A DNA stretch of 5,501 bases from NCBI GenBank assembly GCA_015484715.1, contig WFUY01000169.1, positions 1-5,501 on the forward strand, given 5' to 3'. The notes beneath the pieces were generated by a model, which saw only the letters and a list, made by a program, of their open reading frames with translations, did not search any database and had not been told where the DNA came from. Positions within the stretch are counted from its first letter, which is position 1; every line of letters begins with the position of its first letter. Position numbers and translations under genes: made by a program. Below, piece by piece: positions 1-4,985 of this stretch. This DNA comes from Thermoflexales bacterium (lineage in GTDB: Bacteria > Chloroflexota > Anaerolineae > S140-20).

Positions 1-82
1 CCATCCGTCCCCATCTTTCCACCCCCCCCTTGCTCTCCGCGATGGATAGCTGGGACCCCCATCCCCCTTCCTCTTGCTGCTT

Positions 83-105
83 CCACCGGATGCGTCGTCC
101 GGCGG
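83..105 (-). terminator. Possible stem-loop terminator after dnaN
   Basis: Eight-base arms (83-90 and 98-105, one G-U pair) close a 7-nt loop, starting 18 nt past the dnaN stop. The RNA after it is purine-rich and has no U tract, so it is not a canonical intrinsic terminator. It may instead be a 3'-end-stabilising or pausing hairpin. Beyond it, positions 1-82 show no convincing gene. A minus-strand ATG at 12-14 follows a G-rich run and could be the start of a gene lying outside the window. Confidence 0.35.
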
Positions 106-122
106 CGGCCCGACATAGGCCG

Positions 123-1259
123 TCAACGCTCGACGCGCATCGGCATGATCACGTGCAGGAACTCTACCTCCCCCACCGGGCGGATGACGCCGGGGCTCCG
201 AGGGTTGGTGGTCTCCAGGACCACCTCCGGCGTCTCGACGACCGAGAGCACATCCATCAGGTAGCGGACGTTGAAGGCGATCTCGATCTCCGGTCCCTCC
301 ACCGTCGCCACCACCTCGCTGGCGTTGTCCCCCCGCTCGTCGGAGCGGGCCGTCACGATCAGGGAGCCCGGCTGAAGCTCTCCGCCGGGGATGATCTTCA
401 GCCAGGCGGTGTTGGCCACGTCCCGGGCGAAGATGCTGGCCCGCTTGCAGGCTTGCAAGAACGCCTCGGTGTTGACCACGGTCCGGGTCTCGTACTGGGT
501 AGGGATGATCCGCCGGTAGTCGGGGAACTGCATATCAATGAGCTGGCTGACCAGATCGGCGTTGGTGAGCCGGAAGATCACCTGGCCCCTCGAGGGCGTG
601 ACGGTCAACTGGACGGGCTCCTCCTGGTCGGCGAGGATCCGCCCCAACTCGGCCAGAGCCCGGGCCGGGATGAGGATGCTGACCGGCTCGGCGACCGGCT
701 GGGGCAATCGGGCGGAGCGGAGGGAGAGGCGGAAACCATCGGCGGCCACCATCGTCACCTGGTCCCCCTCGAACTCCGTCAACACGCCGGTGAGCATCAA
801 CCGGCTCTCGTCCGTCGCCGCCGCGAAGGCGACCTGACGGATCATCTGCGCCAACGCCTCGGGGTCCAGGAGGACCTGGGAGTCCGGCTCCGGCTCTGGG
901 ATGATGGGAAACTCCTGGGCATCAATCCCTTTGAAGTTGGCCTGAGTACTCCCACAGGTCAACTGGAGGGTCTGGGTACGGACGGAGAGGGTCATCTCCA
1001 CCGTCTCGGGCGGCAGAGTGTTCACAAAGTCAATGAAGGTGCGCGCCGGGACGGTGATCGCCCCATCTTCCTCCACTTTGGCTCCGATCCAGCAGTTGAT
1101 GCTGGTCTCCAAGTTGGTAGCCGCGAGCTTGAGGCGGCCCTGATCGGTGCTGAGCAGGATGTAGGAGAGCACGGGCAGGGCTGTGCTCCGGCTGGCCACG
1201 GCACGCCCCACGATGCTCAGCCCTCTGGCCAGGTTCTCTTGCAGACAGGAGACTCTCAT
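123..1259 (-). CDS. dnaN: DNA polymerase III beta subunit (sliding clamp)
   Basis: A 378-residue protein, the usual length for the bacterial beta clamp. The clamp is a ring-shaped homodimer that encircles DNA and tethers the replicative polymerase and other partners. Three repeated clamp domains fit roughly residues 1-125, 126-250 and 251-378. Family signatures are clear: ATDESRLMLTGVL (148-160), ADGFRL (173-178), FPDYRRIIP (245-253), FNVRYLMDVL (329-338), GVIRPVG (357-363) and the C-terminal MPMRV (372-376), which contributes to the partner-binding cleft in known clamps. The start is supported by a GGGAGG ribosome binding site 8 nt upstream (1268-1273). The gene follows degV on the same strand but has its own promoter and a long leader. 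No dnaA or recF is visible next to it, so it is not in the classical origin cluster as far as this window shows. No frame or motif defects were seen. Confidence 0.97.
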   Translation of the reverse strand: MRVSCLQENLARGLSIVGRAVASRSTALPVLSYILLSTDQGRLKLAATNLETSINCWIGAKVEEDGAITVPARTFIDFVNTLPPETVEMTLSVRTQTLQLTCGSTQANFKGIDAQEFPIIPEPEPDSQVLLDPEALAQMIRQVAFAAATDESRLMLTGVLTEFEGDQVTMVAADGFRLSLRSARLPQPVAEPVSILIPARALAELGRILADQEEPVQLTVTPSRGQVIFRLTNADLVSQLIDMQFPDYRRIIPTQYETRTVVNTEAFLQACKRASIFARDVANTAWLKIIPGGELQPGSLIVTARSDERGDNASEVVATVEGPEIEIAFNVRYLMDVLSVVETPEVVLETTNPRSPGVIRPVGEVEFLHVIMPMRVER

Positions 1260-1267
1260 GCAGGAAA

Positions 1268-1273
1268 CCTCCC
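1268..1273 (-). promoter_or_regulatory. dnaN ribosome binding site
   Basis: GGGAGG on the minus strand, 8 nt before the dnaN ATG. It is a strong Shine-Dalgarno match and fixes the start codon. Confidence 0.85.
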
Positions 1274-1400
1274 GGTTCGTCCTATCGTATCAATCCCCGC
1301 GTGTGTCTATTCAGCCTACCCTCCTGCAGGTCACCGGTCGAAGGCGCTTTCAGCCCCGATGGGCTATTTGAAGCGCGGTTTCGCGTCGGAAACGCGCCTA

Positions 1401-1414
1401 ACCTGCGGGAGGGT
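1401..1414 (+). repeat. Copy of the ACCTGCGGGAGGGT motif in the dnaN leader
   Basis: Identical over 14 bases to 2544-2557 and, inverted, to 2462-2475. Here it forms one arm of the first leader stem-loop (H0), about 20 nt from the predicted transcription start of dnaN. Confidence 0.6.
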
Positions 1415-1436
1415 GAACAGTTGCCCCCGCGTTTCA

Positions 1437-1465
1437 AATATAGCATCAGTCGGCGAATTTGGCAA
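1437..1465 (-). promoter_or_regulatory. Sigma70-type promoter for dnaN
   Basis: On the minus strand, -35 TTGCCA (1460-1465), a 17-bp spacer and -10 TATATT (1437-1442), preceded by TGC, which makes an extended -10. Both boxes match five of six consensus bases. The -35 box begins six bases past the degV stop codon, so dnaN can be transcribed independently of degV. Confidence 0.75.
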
Positions 1466-1470
1466 GTCGC

Positions 1471-2322
1471 TCAAACAGGAAAGAAGTTCACCCCCACCAT
1501 CCCCGGCCCAGTATGGACGCCCAGGGCTGGGGAGAGCTCGCTGACGATCTCCTCGACGCAGATGAACTTCTCACCCACCATCGCCAGCAGCCGACGGGCC
1601 TCCTCGGGGGCCGCCACGTGGGTGACGGCGATTTTGATGCGGCTCCCAAAGGGAACCCGCTCCCCCATCAACCGGATCATCTGCCGATACGCTCCCAGGC
1701 GGCTGCGGGCTCGCCCCAGCGGGACGATGATCCCATCCTCCATCCCGATGAGGGGCTTGACGTTCATGAGGGAACCGACCAGGTGCTGCGCCCGACCGAT
1801 GCGTCCACCCAGGTAGAGGTAGCGCAACGTATCCGCCGTCTGGATCATCGTCCCCTTGGCCGCTACCTCACGGGCGACCTGGGCGACCTTCTCCAGGGAG
1901 GCATTGGCCAGGGCCGCCCGCGCCGCCTCGATGGCCGCCCAACCGTGCACCATCGCCACCTGAAGGGTGTCCACCACCTCGATCCGCAGTTCCGGGAGCC
2001 GCTCCTGAGCCATCTCCTGGGCGACCAAGGCCGCCTGATAGGCCCCGCTCCCCTTGGAGGTCATATGGACGGTGACGATCTCTCGGGTTCGTTGGGCAAC
2101 CCGCTTGAAAGCTGCCAGGTAGTCCCCGGGACCGGGATTGGCCGTCTTGGGCAACTGCTTCGCCTTCGGCAGCCACTCGAAGAACTCCCGTCGGCCCACA
2201 TCCACCAGGTCTCGCAGCGTCGCCGTTCCCTTGTGGATGTAGTAGGGGACGACCTCGATCTTCAGCTTGCGGACCAACGCCTCAGGGATGCTAGCACAAC
2301 TGTCCGTGATCACCTGGACCAT
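1471..2322 (-). CDS. DegV family fatty-acid-binding protein
   Basis: A 283-residue protein of the DegV family, the normal length. DegV proteins bind a long-chain fatty acid between two domains. In Firmicutes some of them (FakB) present it to the kinase FakA, but no FakA partner is visible here, so the physiological role is inferred only at family level. Seen in the sequence: N-terminal VITDSCASI (4-12, canonical TDST/S), TANPGPG (60-66, equivalent of TSQPSP), HMTSKGSGAYQ (86-96), DTLRYLYLGGRIGRAQ (164-179), GSLMNVKPL (183-191) and C-terminal HTGPGMVGV (270-278). The ATG at 2322 is chosen because AGGAGG lies 5 nt upstream and the protein then begins directly with the family's first strand. An in-frame extension to 2511 would run through repeats and through the promoter. 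Cysteine at residue 8 follows the conserved serine, where many homologues have threonine. There is no sign of frameshift. The gene is upstream of dnaN. Confidence 0.93.
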   Translation of the reverse strand: MVQVITDSCASIPEALVRKLKIEVVPYYIHKGTATLRDLVDVGRREFFEWLPKAKQLPKTANPGPGDYLAAFKRVAQRTREIVTVHMTSKGSGAYQAALVAQEMAQERLPELRIEVVDTLQVAMVHGWAAIEAARAALANASLEKVAQVAREVAAKGTMIQTADTLRYLYLGGRIGRAQHLVGSLMNVKPLIGMEDGIIVPLGRARSRLGAYRQMIRLMGERVPFGSRIKIAVTHVAAPEEARRLLAMVGEKFICVEEIVSELSPALGVHTGPGMVGVNFFPV

Positions 2323-2327
2323 AGGGC

Positions 2328-2333
2328 CCTCCT
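2328..2333 (-). promoter_or_regulatory. degV ribosome binding site
   Basis: AGGAGG on the minus strand, 5 nt before the ATG at 2320-2322. It decides the start in favour of the 283-residue protein over the longer open frame reaching to 2511. Confidence 0.85.
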
Positions 2334-2373
2334 CGGCAGAGCTGTCAGACGGCAAAGTGGGATTCTGGAGCAG

Positions 2374-2402
2374 ATTATAGCCCAAGCCCGAAGAGTTGTC
2401 CA
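2374..2402 (-). promoter_or_regulatory. Sigma70-type promoter for degV
   Basis: On the minus strand, -35 TGGACA (2397-2402), a 17-bp spacer and a perfect -10 TATAAT (2374-2379). The predicted leader is about 45 nt. Its upstream edge lies only two bases from the tandem repeat array, so the repeats occupy the position of an UP element or activator site. Confidence 0.8.
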
Positions 2403-2404
2403 GA

Positions 2405-2452
2405 ACTTCCCGCACCTTCCCGCCGGGCACCTTGTGCCCGGCGATGGCAAGG
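2405..2452. repeat. REP-like repeat unit 1 with perfect palindrome
   Basis: First of two tandem, imperfect ~48-bp units. Both begin ACTTCCCGCACC and end with GTGCCCGGC, one base, ATGGCAA and a short G-rich end; the right half is shifted by one base between units. Unit 1 contains a perfect inverted repeat, CGCCGGGCAC (2421-2430) and its complement (2434-2443), around a 3-base loop. It is non-coding and looks like a dispersed extragenic palindrome. That it is dispersed genome-wide is an inference. Confidence 0.7.
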
Positions 2453-2500
2453 ACTTCCCGCACCCTCCCGCAGGTCCAAGGTGCCCGGCAATGGCAACGG
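2453..2500. repeat. REP-like repeat unit 2
   Basis: Second tandem unit, directly abutting the first. Its middle has diverged: the left palindrome arm is replaced by the 14-mer ACCCTCCCGCAGGT (2462-2475), so it no longer forms the perfect hairpin. The same 14-mer occurs in inverse orientation at 1401-1414 and 2544-2557. Confidence 0.65.
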
Positions 2501-2514
2501 CCCACCGGCATCGG

Positions 2515-2539
2515 CCTACGACGCGTTTTAGGTCGTGGG
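2515..2539. repeat. Stem-loop in the degV/asnS intergenic region
   Basis: CCTACGAC (2515-2522) pairs with GTCGTGGG (2532-2539), eight pairs with one G-T wobble, around a 9-base loop GCGTTTTAG. It sits between the repeat units and the asnS promoter. It shares its right end with the next stem-loop, so the two would compete. Confidence 0.45.
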
Positions 2540-2562
2540 GAGAACCTGCGGGAGGGTTCCCC
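2537..2562. repeat. Inverted repeat carrying the ACCTGCGGGAGGGT motif
   Basis: GGGG, a 2-base bulge and AACC (2537-2546) pair with GGTTCCCC (2555-2562) around the loop TGCGGGAG. The 14-mer shared with 1401-1414 and, inverted, 2462-2475 forms the centre. There is no T run after it, so it is not an obvious terminator. It lies 20 bp upstream of the asnS -35 box. Confidence 0.5.
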
Positions 2563-2582
2563 AAAAAGCCCTGGTCAGCGCC

Positions 2583-2611
2583 TTGACCTTCTTCCCCAAC
2601 CAGAGTAGAAT
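2583..2611 (+). promoter_or_regulatory. Sigma70-type promoter for asnS
   Basis: -35 TTGACC (2583-2588), a 17-bp spacer and -10 TAGAAT (2606-2611). Each box matches five of six consensus bases. Transcription would start near 2618, giving a leader of about 40 nt. No T-box element is present in so short a leader. Confidence 0.78.
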
Positions 2612-2644
2612 GAGGGCATACAGCCAGCAACCAGACCATCGGAT

Positions 2645-2650
2645 CAGGAG
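2645..2650 (+). promoter_or_regulatory. asnS ribosome binding site
   Basis: CAGGAG, 9 nt before the asnS ATG at 2660. It supports the chosen start. Confidence 0.7.
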
Positions 2651-2659
2651 TCATCCCTT

Positions 2660-4000
2660 ATGCCTCCAGGACTGATACGCATCGAAGAAATCGCAGCCTA
2701 CGAAGGCCAGGAAGTCACCATCCGGGGTTGGCTCTACAGCCGCACGGATAAAGGGCGCCTCCAGTTCCTGCGCCTCCGGGACGGCACCGGCATGGTCCAG
2801 GCCGTCGTCTTCAAGAAGGACGTCCCGCCTGATGTCTTCCGGGCTGCCCGGTCGCTCACCCAGGAGTCCTCCCTCATCGTCAGCGGTGTGGTGCGGGCCG
2901 ATCAACGAGCCCCTGGCATCCCCGGCGGCTACGAGATCGGCGTCACCGATCTCCAGGTGGTCCAACGGGCCGAGGAGTACCCCATCCAGCTCAAGGAACA
3001 CGGTCCCGACTTCCTGCTGGACCACCGCCACCTCTGGATCCGCTCCCCCCGCCAGTGGGCGATCCTGCGGGTGCGGGCCACGGTCATCCGGGCCATCCGA
3101 GACTGGCTGGACGATCACGGTTTCGTCAACCTAGACACGCCCATCCTAACGCCGGCCGCTTGCGAAGGGACGACGACCCTCTTCGAGACCGACTACTTCG
3201 GTGAGCCGGCCTATCTGACCCAGAGCGGCCAACTCTACAACGAAGCGACCATCGCCGCTTTCGGTCGGGTCTACTGCTTCGGCCCCACCTTCCGGGCCGA
3301 GAAGTCGAAGACCCGCCGCCACCTCACCGAGTTCTGGATGGTGGAACCTGAGATCGCCTACTGCGACCTGGATGAACTGATGGAGATCGAGGAGCAATTC
3401 GTCAGCTACATCGTCCAGAGAACGCTGCGGGAGCGGGCCGCAGAGCTGAAGCTGCTGGGACGGGACACGACACCGCTGGAGCGGGTGGTTCCCCCCTTCC
3501 CCCGCATCTCCTACGATGAGGCGCTGGAGTTGCTGGCCCAGATTCGGGAGGAGACCGAAGATGAGGCGCTTCGGGCGCTGTTGGAGATCGAGTGGGGAGA
3601 TGACTTCGGCTCCCCCCACGAAACGGAACTGGCCCGGCGGTTCGACCGGCCCGTCTTCGTCTACGGCTATCCCACCCAGGCCAAGGCGTTCTACATGGAA
3701 CCCTGGCCGGGCCGTCCCGAGGTCTCCAAGAGCGTGGACCTGCTGGCTCCCGAGGGATACGGTGAGATCACCGGCGGCAGCGAGCGGATCAGCGACCTGA
3801 AGCTGTTGGAAGAGCGCCTGGTGGAGCACAACCTGCCCCGCGAGGCCTTCGAGTGGTACCTGGACCTGCGCCGCTACGGCAGCGTGCCCCACAGTGGCTT
3901 TGGTTTGGGTGTAGAGCGCACGGTAGCCTGGATCTGCGGCATTGAGCACGTGCGGGAGACCATCCCCTTCCCGCGGATGCTCAAGCGAGCCTACCCATAG
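2660..4000 (+). CDS. asnS: Asparaginyl-tRNA synthetase
   Basis: A 446-residue class IIb aminoacyl-tRNA synthetase that charges tRNA-Asn with asparagine in the cytoplasm using ATP. The N-terminal OB-fold anticodon-binding domain covers about residues 1-105 ([23 protein letters not shown] begins at 19, quoted in part). The catalytic domain follows: motif 1 around 144-161 ending at Pro161, motif 2 [20 protein letters not shown] (211-230, Arg212), and motif 3 [15 protein letters not shown] (413-427, Arg420). [13 protein letters not shown] (168-180), the [11 protein letters not shown] block (185-195), [20 protein letters not shown] (358-377) and the C-terminal [12 protein letters not shown] are typical of AsnRS and separate it from the related AspRS. 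Length is normal. The start is supported by CAGGAG and an upstream promoter. A downstream small membrane gene begins 11 nt after the stop, suggesting cotranscription. The presence of AsnRS implies that direct charging of tRNA-Asn is available. Confidence 0.96.
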   Translation: MPPGLIRIEEIAAYEGQEVTIRGWLYSRTDKGRLQFLRLRDGTGMVQAVVFKKDVPPDVFRAARSLTQESSLIVSGVVRADQRAPGIPGGYEIGVTDLQVVQRAEEYPIQLKEHGPDFLLDHRHLWIRSPRQWAILRVRATVIRAIRDWLDDHGFVNLDTPILTPAACEGTTTLFETDYFGEPAYLTQSGQLYNEATIAAFGRVYCFGPTFRAEKSKTRRHLTEFWMVEPEIAYCDLDELMEIEEQFVSYIVQRTLRERAAELKLLGRDTTPLERVVPPFPRISYDEALELLAQIREETEDEALRALLEIEWGDDFGSPHETELARRFDRPVFVYGYPTQAKAFYMEPWPGRPEVSKSVDLLAPEGYGEITGGSERISDLKLLEERLVEHNLPREAFEWYLDLRRYGSVPHSGFGLGVERTVAWICGIEHVRETIPFPRMLKRAYP

Positions 4001-4011
4001 CGACGTTTCCG

Positions 4012-4227
4012 ATGCTACGTACAGCCTTGTTTCTCCTCATCATCACCTTAATCGTCTGGTTCCTGCTCTGGACCTGGGAGATGGGGGATCCGGGTAAGGC
4101 CCTGCGGGCCATGGTGGACACCATCGTCCGGGCTATCCAGAAGGTGGGCAACGCCATTCGTCGTCCCATGTACCGCATCCTGCGCCGATTGCCGGGAATG
4201 GCGCTCTGGATGCCGGTGGGCCAGTAG
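4012..4227 (+). CDS. Small single-span membrane protein, unknown function
   Basis: A 71-residue predicted protein of no recognised family. Residues 4-22 form a very hydrophobic, tryptophan-containing helix that would span the membrane or act as an anchor. Residues 27-60 are basic and amphipathic (several Arg/Lys, no long hydrophobic run), so by the positive-inside rule this part probably faces the cytoplasm. The gene begins 11 nt after the asnS stop, consistent with cotranscription. The ATG at 4012 has no clear Shine-Dalgarno sequence. Starting at the internal ATG 4081 would remove the membrane helix, so the first ATG is preferred. Composition matches neighbouring genes and no overlapping plus-strand gene competes, but support is modest because no homologue can be named. 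Confidence 0.6.
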   Translation: MLRTALFLLIITLIVWFLLWTWEMGDPGKALRAMVDTIVRAIQKVGNAIRRPMYRILRRLPGMALWMPVGQ

Positions 4228-4244
4228 GGGTCATCGTCTGGGGA

Positions 4245-4370
4245 CTTCTGCCGCAAACCCGGCCTGGATACCTATGTCCGGGCCGGGGGAGCAAAGTCTT
4301 CAGGACCGCCCCCCAGCCGGGCGGTTCGGCCCGGTGGGCGGCCGGGAAGACGGCAAGACGTCGGCAGAGG
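4245..4370 (+). ncRNA. Candidate structured RNA, three-way junction
   Basis: The gap between two plus-strand genes folds by eye into a closed three-way junction. P1 pairs 4245-4253 with 4362-4370, nine pairs with one G-U. P2 pairs 4258-4268 with 4277-4287, eleven pairs with one G-U and an 8-nt loop. A rod (P3-P5) is built from GTCTTC/GAAGAC (4296-4301/4346-4351), CCGCCC/GGGCGG (4306-4311/4336-4341, extendable by two pairs past a bulged A) and CCGGGC/GCCCGG (4317-4322/4329-4334). Junction strands are purine-rich: CAAA, GGAGCAAA and GGCAAGACGT. It ends about 45 nt before the ATG of the 167-aa membrane protein, the position of a cis-regulatory leader. No known family fits fully. The GCAAACC...GCAAAG pair recalls part of the c-di-GMP-I aptamer, but the rest does not match. 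GC-rich sequence makes strong stems easier by chance, so this remains a candidate. Confidence 0.4.
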
Positions 4371-4400
4371 GCACCGGGCTGCACCCCTCGCAAAGCAGTC

Positions 4401-4407
4401 AGGGAGA
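4401..4407 (+). promoter_or_regulatory. Ribosome binding site of the 167-aa gene
   Basis: AGGGAGA lies 8-9 nt before the ATG at 4416. It supports this start over the in-frame ATG at 4449, which lies inside the coding frame just before the first membrane helix. Confidence 0.65.
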
Positions 4408-4415
4408 ATCGGGTT

Positions 4416-4919
4416 ATGAAAGGACGGGAAAGGCGCGGTGATTGGGGGATGGGTGTGTGGCGGGCCGTCGTCCTGCTGATCACCCTCCTCCTCCTCCGAG
4501 GCTACGTCGCCCTGGAGGATTGGGTGTTGGCCCAGATGGCAGGAGCACTGGAGCGAGACTTGCTGCTGGAGACGATCCCGTTGGTACTGCCGGGGCTGGC
4601 CGGCGCGGTCCTCTACCTGGGACTGCTGCCCCAGCCGCTCCGGTTCGGGTCCTTTCGCTTCAGCAGCGCCACCTTCGTCTTCCTGGGCTTGTTGCCGACT
4701 TACCTGGCGTTGGGGCGGTTCCTAGGGCTGGCCCTGGGACTGCCGATGTGGGCTGTGGGAGGCAGCCAGGCTCCCCGTCTAGCTGCCCTATGGGCGCTGA
4801 TCGCCGGCGCGGGGCTGGTCGCCTCGTTCATCCGACCCATCCCCATTCCCCCAGCCCAACCCACTTCCCAGCGGCAGGGTTACACAATTCAACAACAGCG
4901 GGCCTCAGGCCGGGATTGA
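4416..4919 (+). CDS. Four-span membrane protein, unknown function
   Basis: A 167-residue hydrophobic protein of no recognised family. A short basic N-terminus (KGRERR, residues 2-7) precedes four likely membrane helices at about 13-31, 52-72, 84-109 and 119-138. It ends with a polar, proline- and glutamine-rich tail of about 28 residues (IPIPPAQPTSQRQ begins at 142). The positive N-terminus and four helices predict both ends in the cytoplasm. No catalytic motif is visible. A single acidic residue pair near 34-35 and prolines at loop edges are the only notable polar features between helices 1 and 2. The start is supported by AGGGAGA. The gene follows the structured RNA candidate and precedes the GNAT-like gene by 66 nt on the same strand, so these may be cotranscribed. 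Confidence 0.78.
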   Translation: MKGRERRGDWGMGVWRAVVLLITLLLLRGYVALEDWVLAQMAGALERDLLLETIPLVLPGLAGAVLYLGLLPQPLRFGSFRFSSATFVFLGLLPTYLALGRFLGLALGLPMWAVGGSQAPRLAALWALIAGAGLVASFIRPIPIPPAQPTSQRQGYTIQQQRASGRD

Positions 4920-4931
4920 GGCCAGGTCGGC

Positions 4932-4947
4932 CCACCCTAATGGGTGG
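4932..4947 (+). other. Short perfect hairpin after the 167-aa gene
   Basis: CCACCC and GGGTGG pair around the tetraloop TAAT, beginning 13 nt after the stop codon. No U tract follows, so it could be a weak terminator, a stabiliser of the upstream message or chance. Confidence 0.3.
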
Positions 4948-4985
4948 CGACGCGATCCGTGGAACAACCCCACACCCTACGAGCG

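Larger units (their letters stand above)
1260..1430 (-). promoter_or_regulatory. Long structured 5' leader of dnaN
   Basis: About 171 nt separate the predicted transcription start (about 1430, 7 nt past the -10 box) from the dnaN ATG. In transcript order there are three stem-loops. H0 pairs 1424-1430 with 1405-1412, with one bulge. H1 pairs 1389-1397 with 1373-1382: GCGCG and TTTC arms, one bulged base, 6-nt loop. H2 has an outer stem of 1371-1376 with 1344-1349 and an inner AGCCC/GGGCT stem at 1352-1356/1361-1365. H1 and the outer part of H2 both need bases 1373-1376, so they exclude each other. This arrangement is compatible with a switchable leader, but no known riboswitch or ribosomal-protein leader was recognised and no U-tract terminator is present. 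Confidence 0.45.
2323..2659. other. Divergent intergenic region degV/asnS
   Basis: This 337-bp stretch has no credible gene. It contains, from left to right, the degV ribosome binding site and promoter (to 2402), two tandem REP-like units (2405-2500), two overlapping stem-loops (2515-2562), the asnS promoter (2583-2611) and the asnS leader. Open frames crossing it on either strand lack family resemblance and run through the repeats, so they are treated as chance. Confidence 0.8.

Noticed and set aside
1..116. Minus-strand frame from ATG 114-116 running off the left edge
   Set aside because: About 38 arginine- and glycine-rich codons overlap the post-dnaN hairpin and lack a ribosome binding site. 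Too little sequence to support a gene.
30..1544. Long plus-strand open frame opposite dnaN
   Set aside because: It is the antisense shadow of dnaN: low-complexity, rich in H, G, R and D, with no family resemblance, while the minus strand encodes an unmistakable clamp.
2405..2500. CRISPR array
   Set aside because: The two units are contiguous with no unique spacers and differ internally. There are no cas genes in the window.
2323..2511. N-terminal extension of DegV from an upstream ATG
   Set aside because: It would translate through the TATAAT promoter and the tandem repeats, and the family's N-terminus begins exactly at the ATG at 2322 behind a strong AGGAGG site.
1459..2586. Plus-strand open frame opposite degV
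   Set aside because: It covers the degV gene, the promoters and the repeats. Its translation has the typical composition of a GC-rich shadow frame.
3146..3949. Minus-strand open frame opposite asnS
   Set aside because: Antisense shadow. The plus strand encodes all three class II synthetase motifs.
2660..4000. Aspartyl-tRNA synthetase instead of AsnRS
   Set aside because: AspRS and AsnRS share the fold, but the [25 protein letters not shown] and [17 protein letters not shown] blocks and the bacterial-AsnRS size fit AsnRS better.
4228..4415. RNase P RNA, SRP RNA, cobalamin, TPP or T-box element
   Set aside because: Superficial matches such as GGAGCAAAGTC or GGGAAGACGG do not extend to the diagnostic cores of these RNAs, and the region is too short for RNase P RNA.
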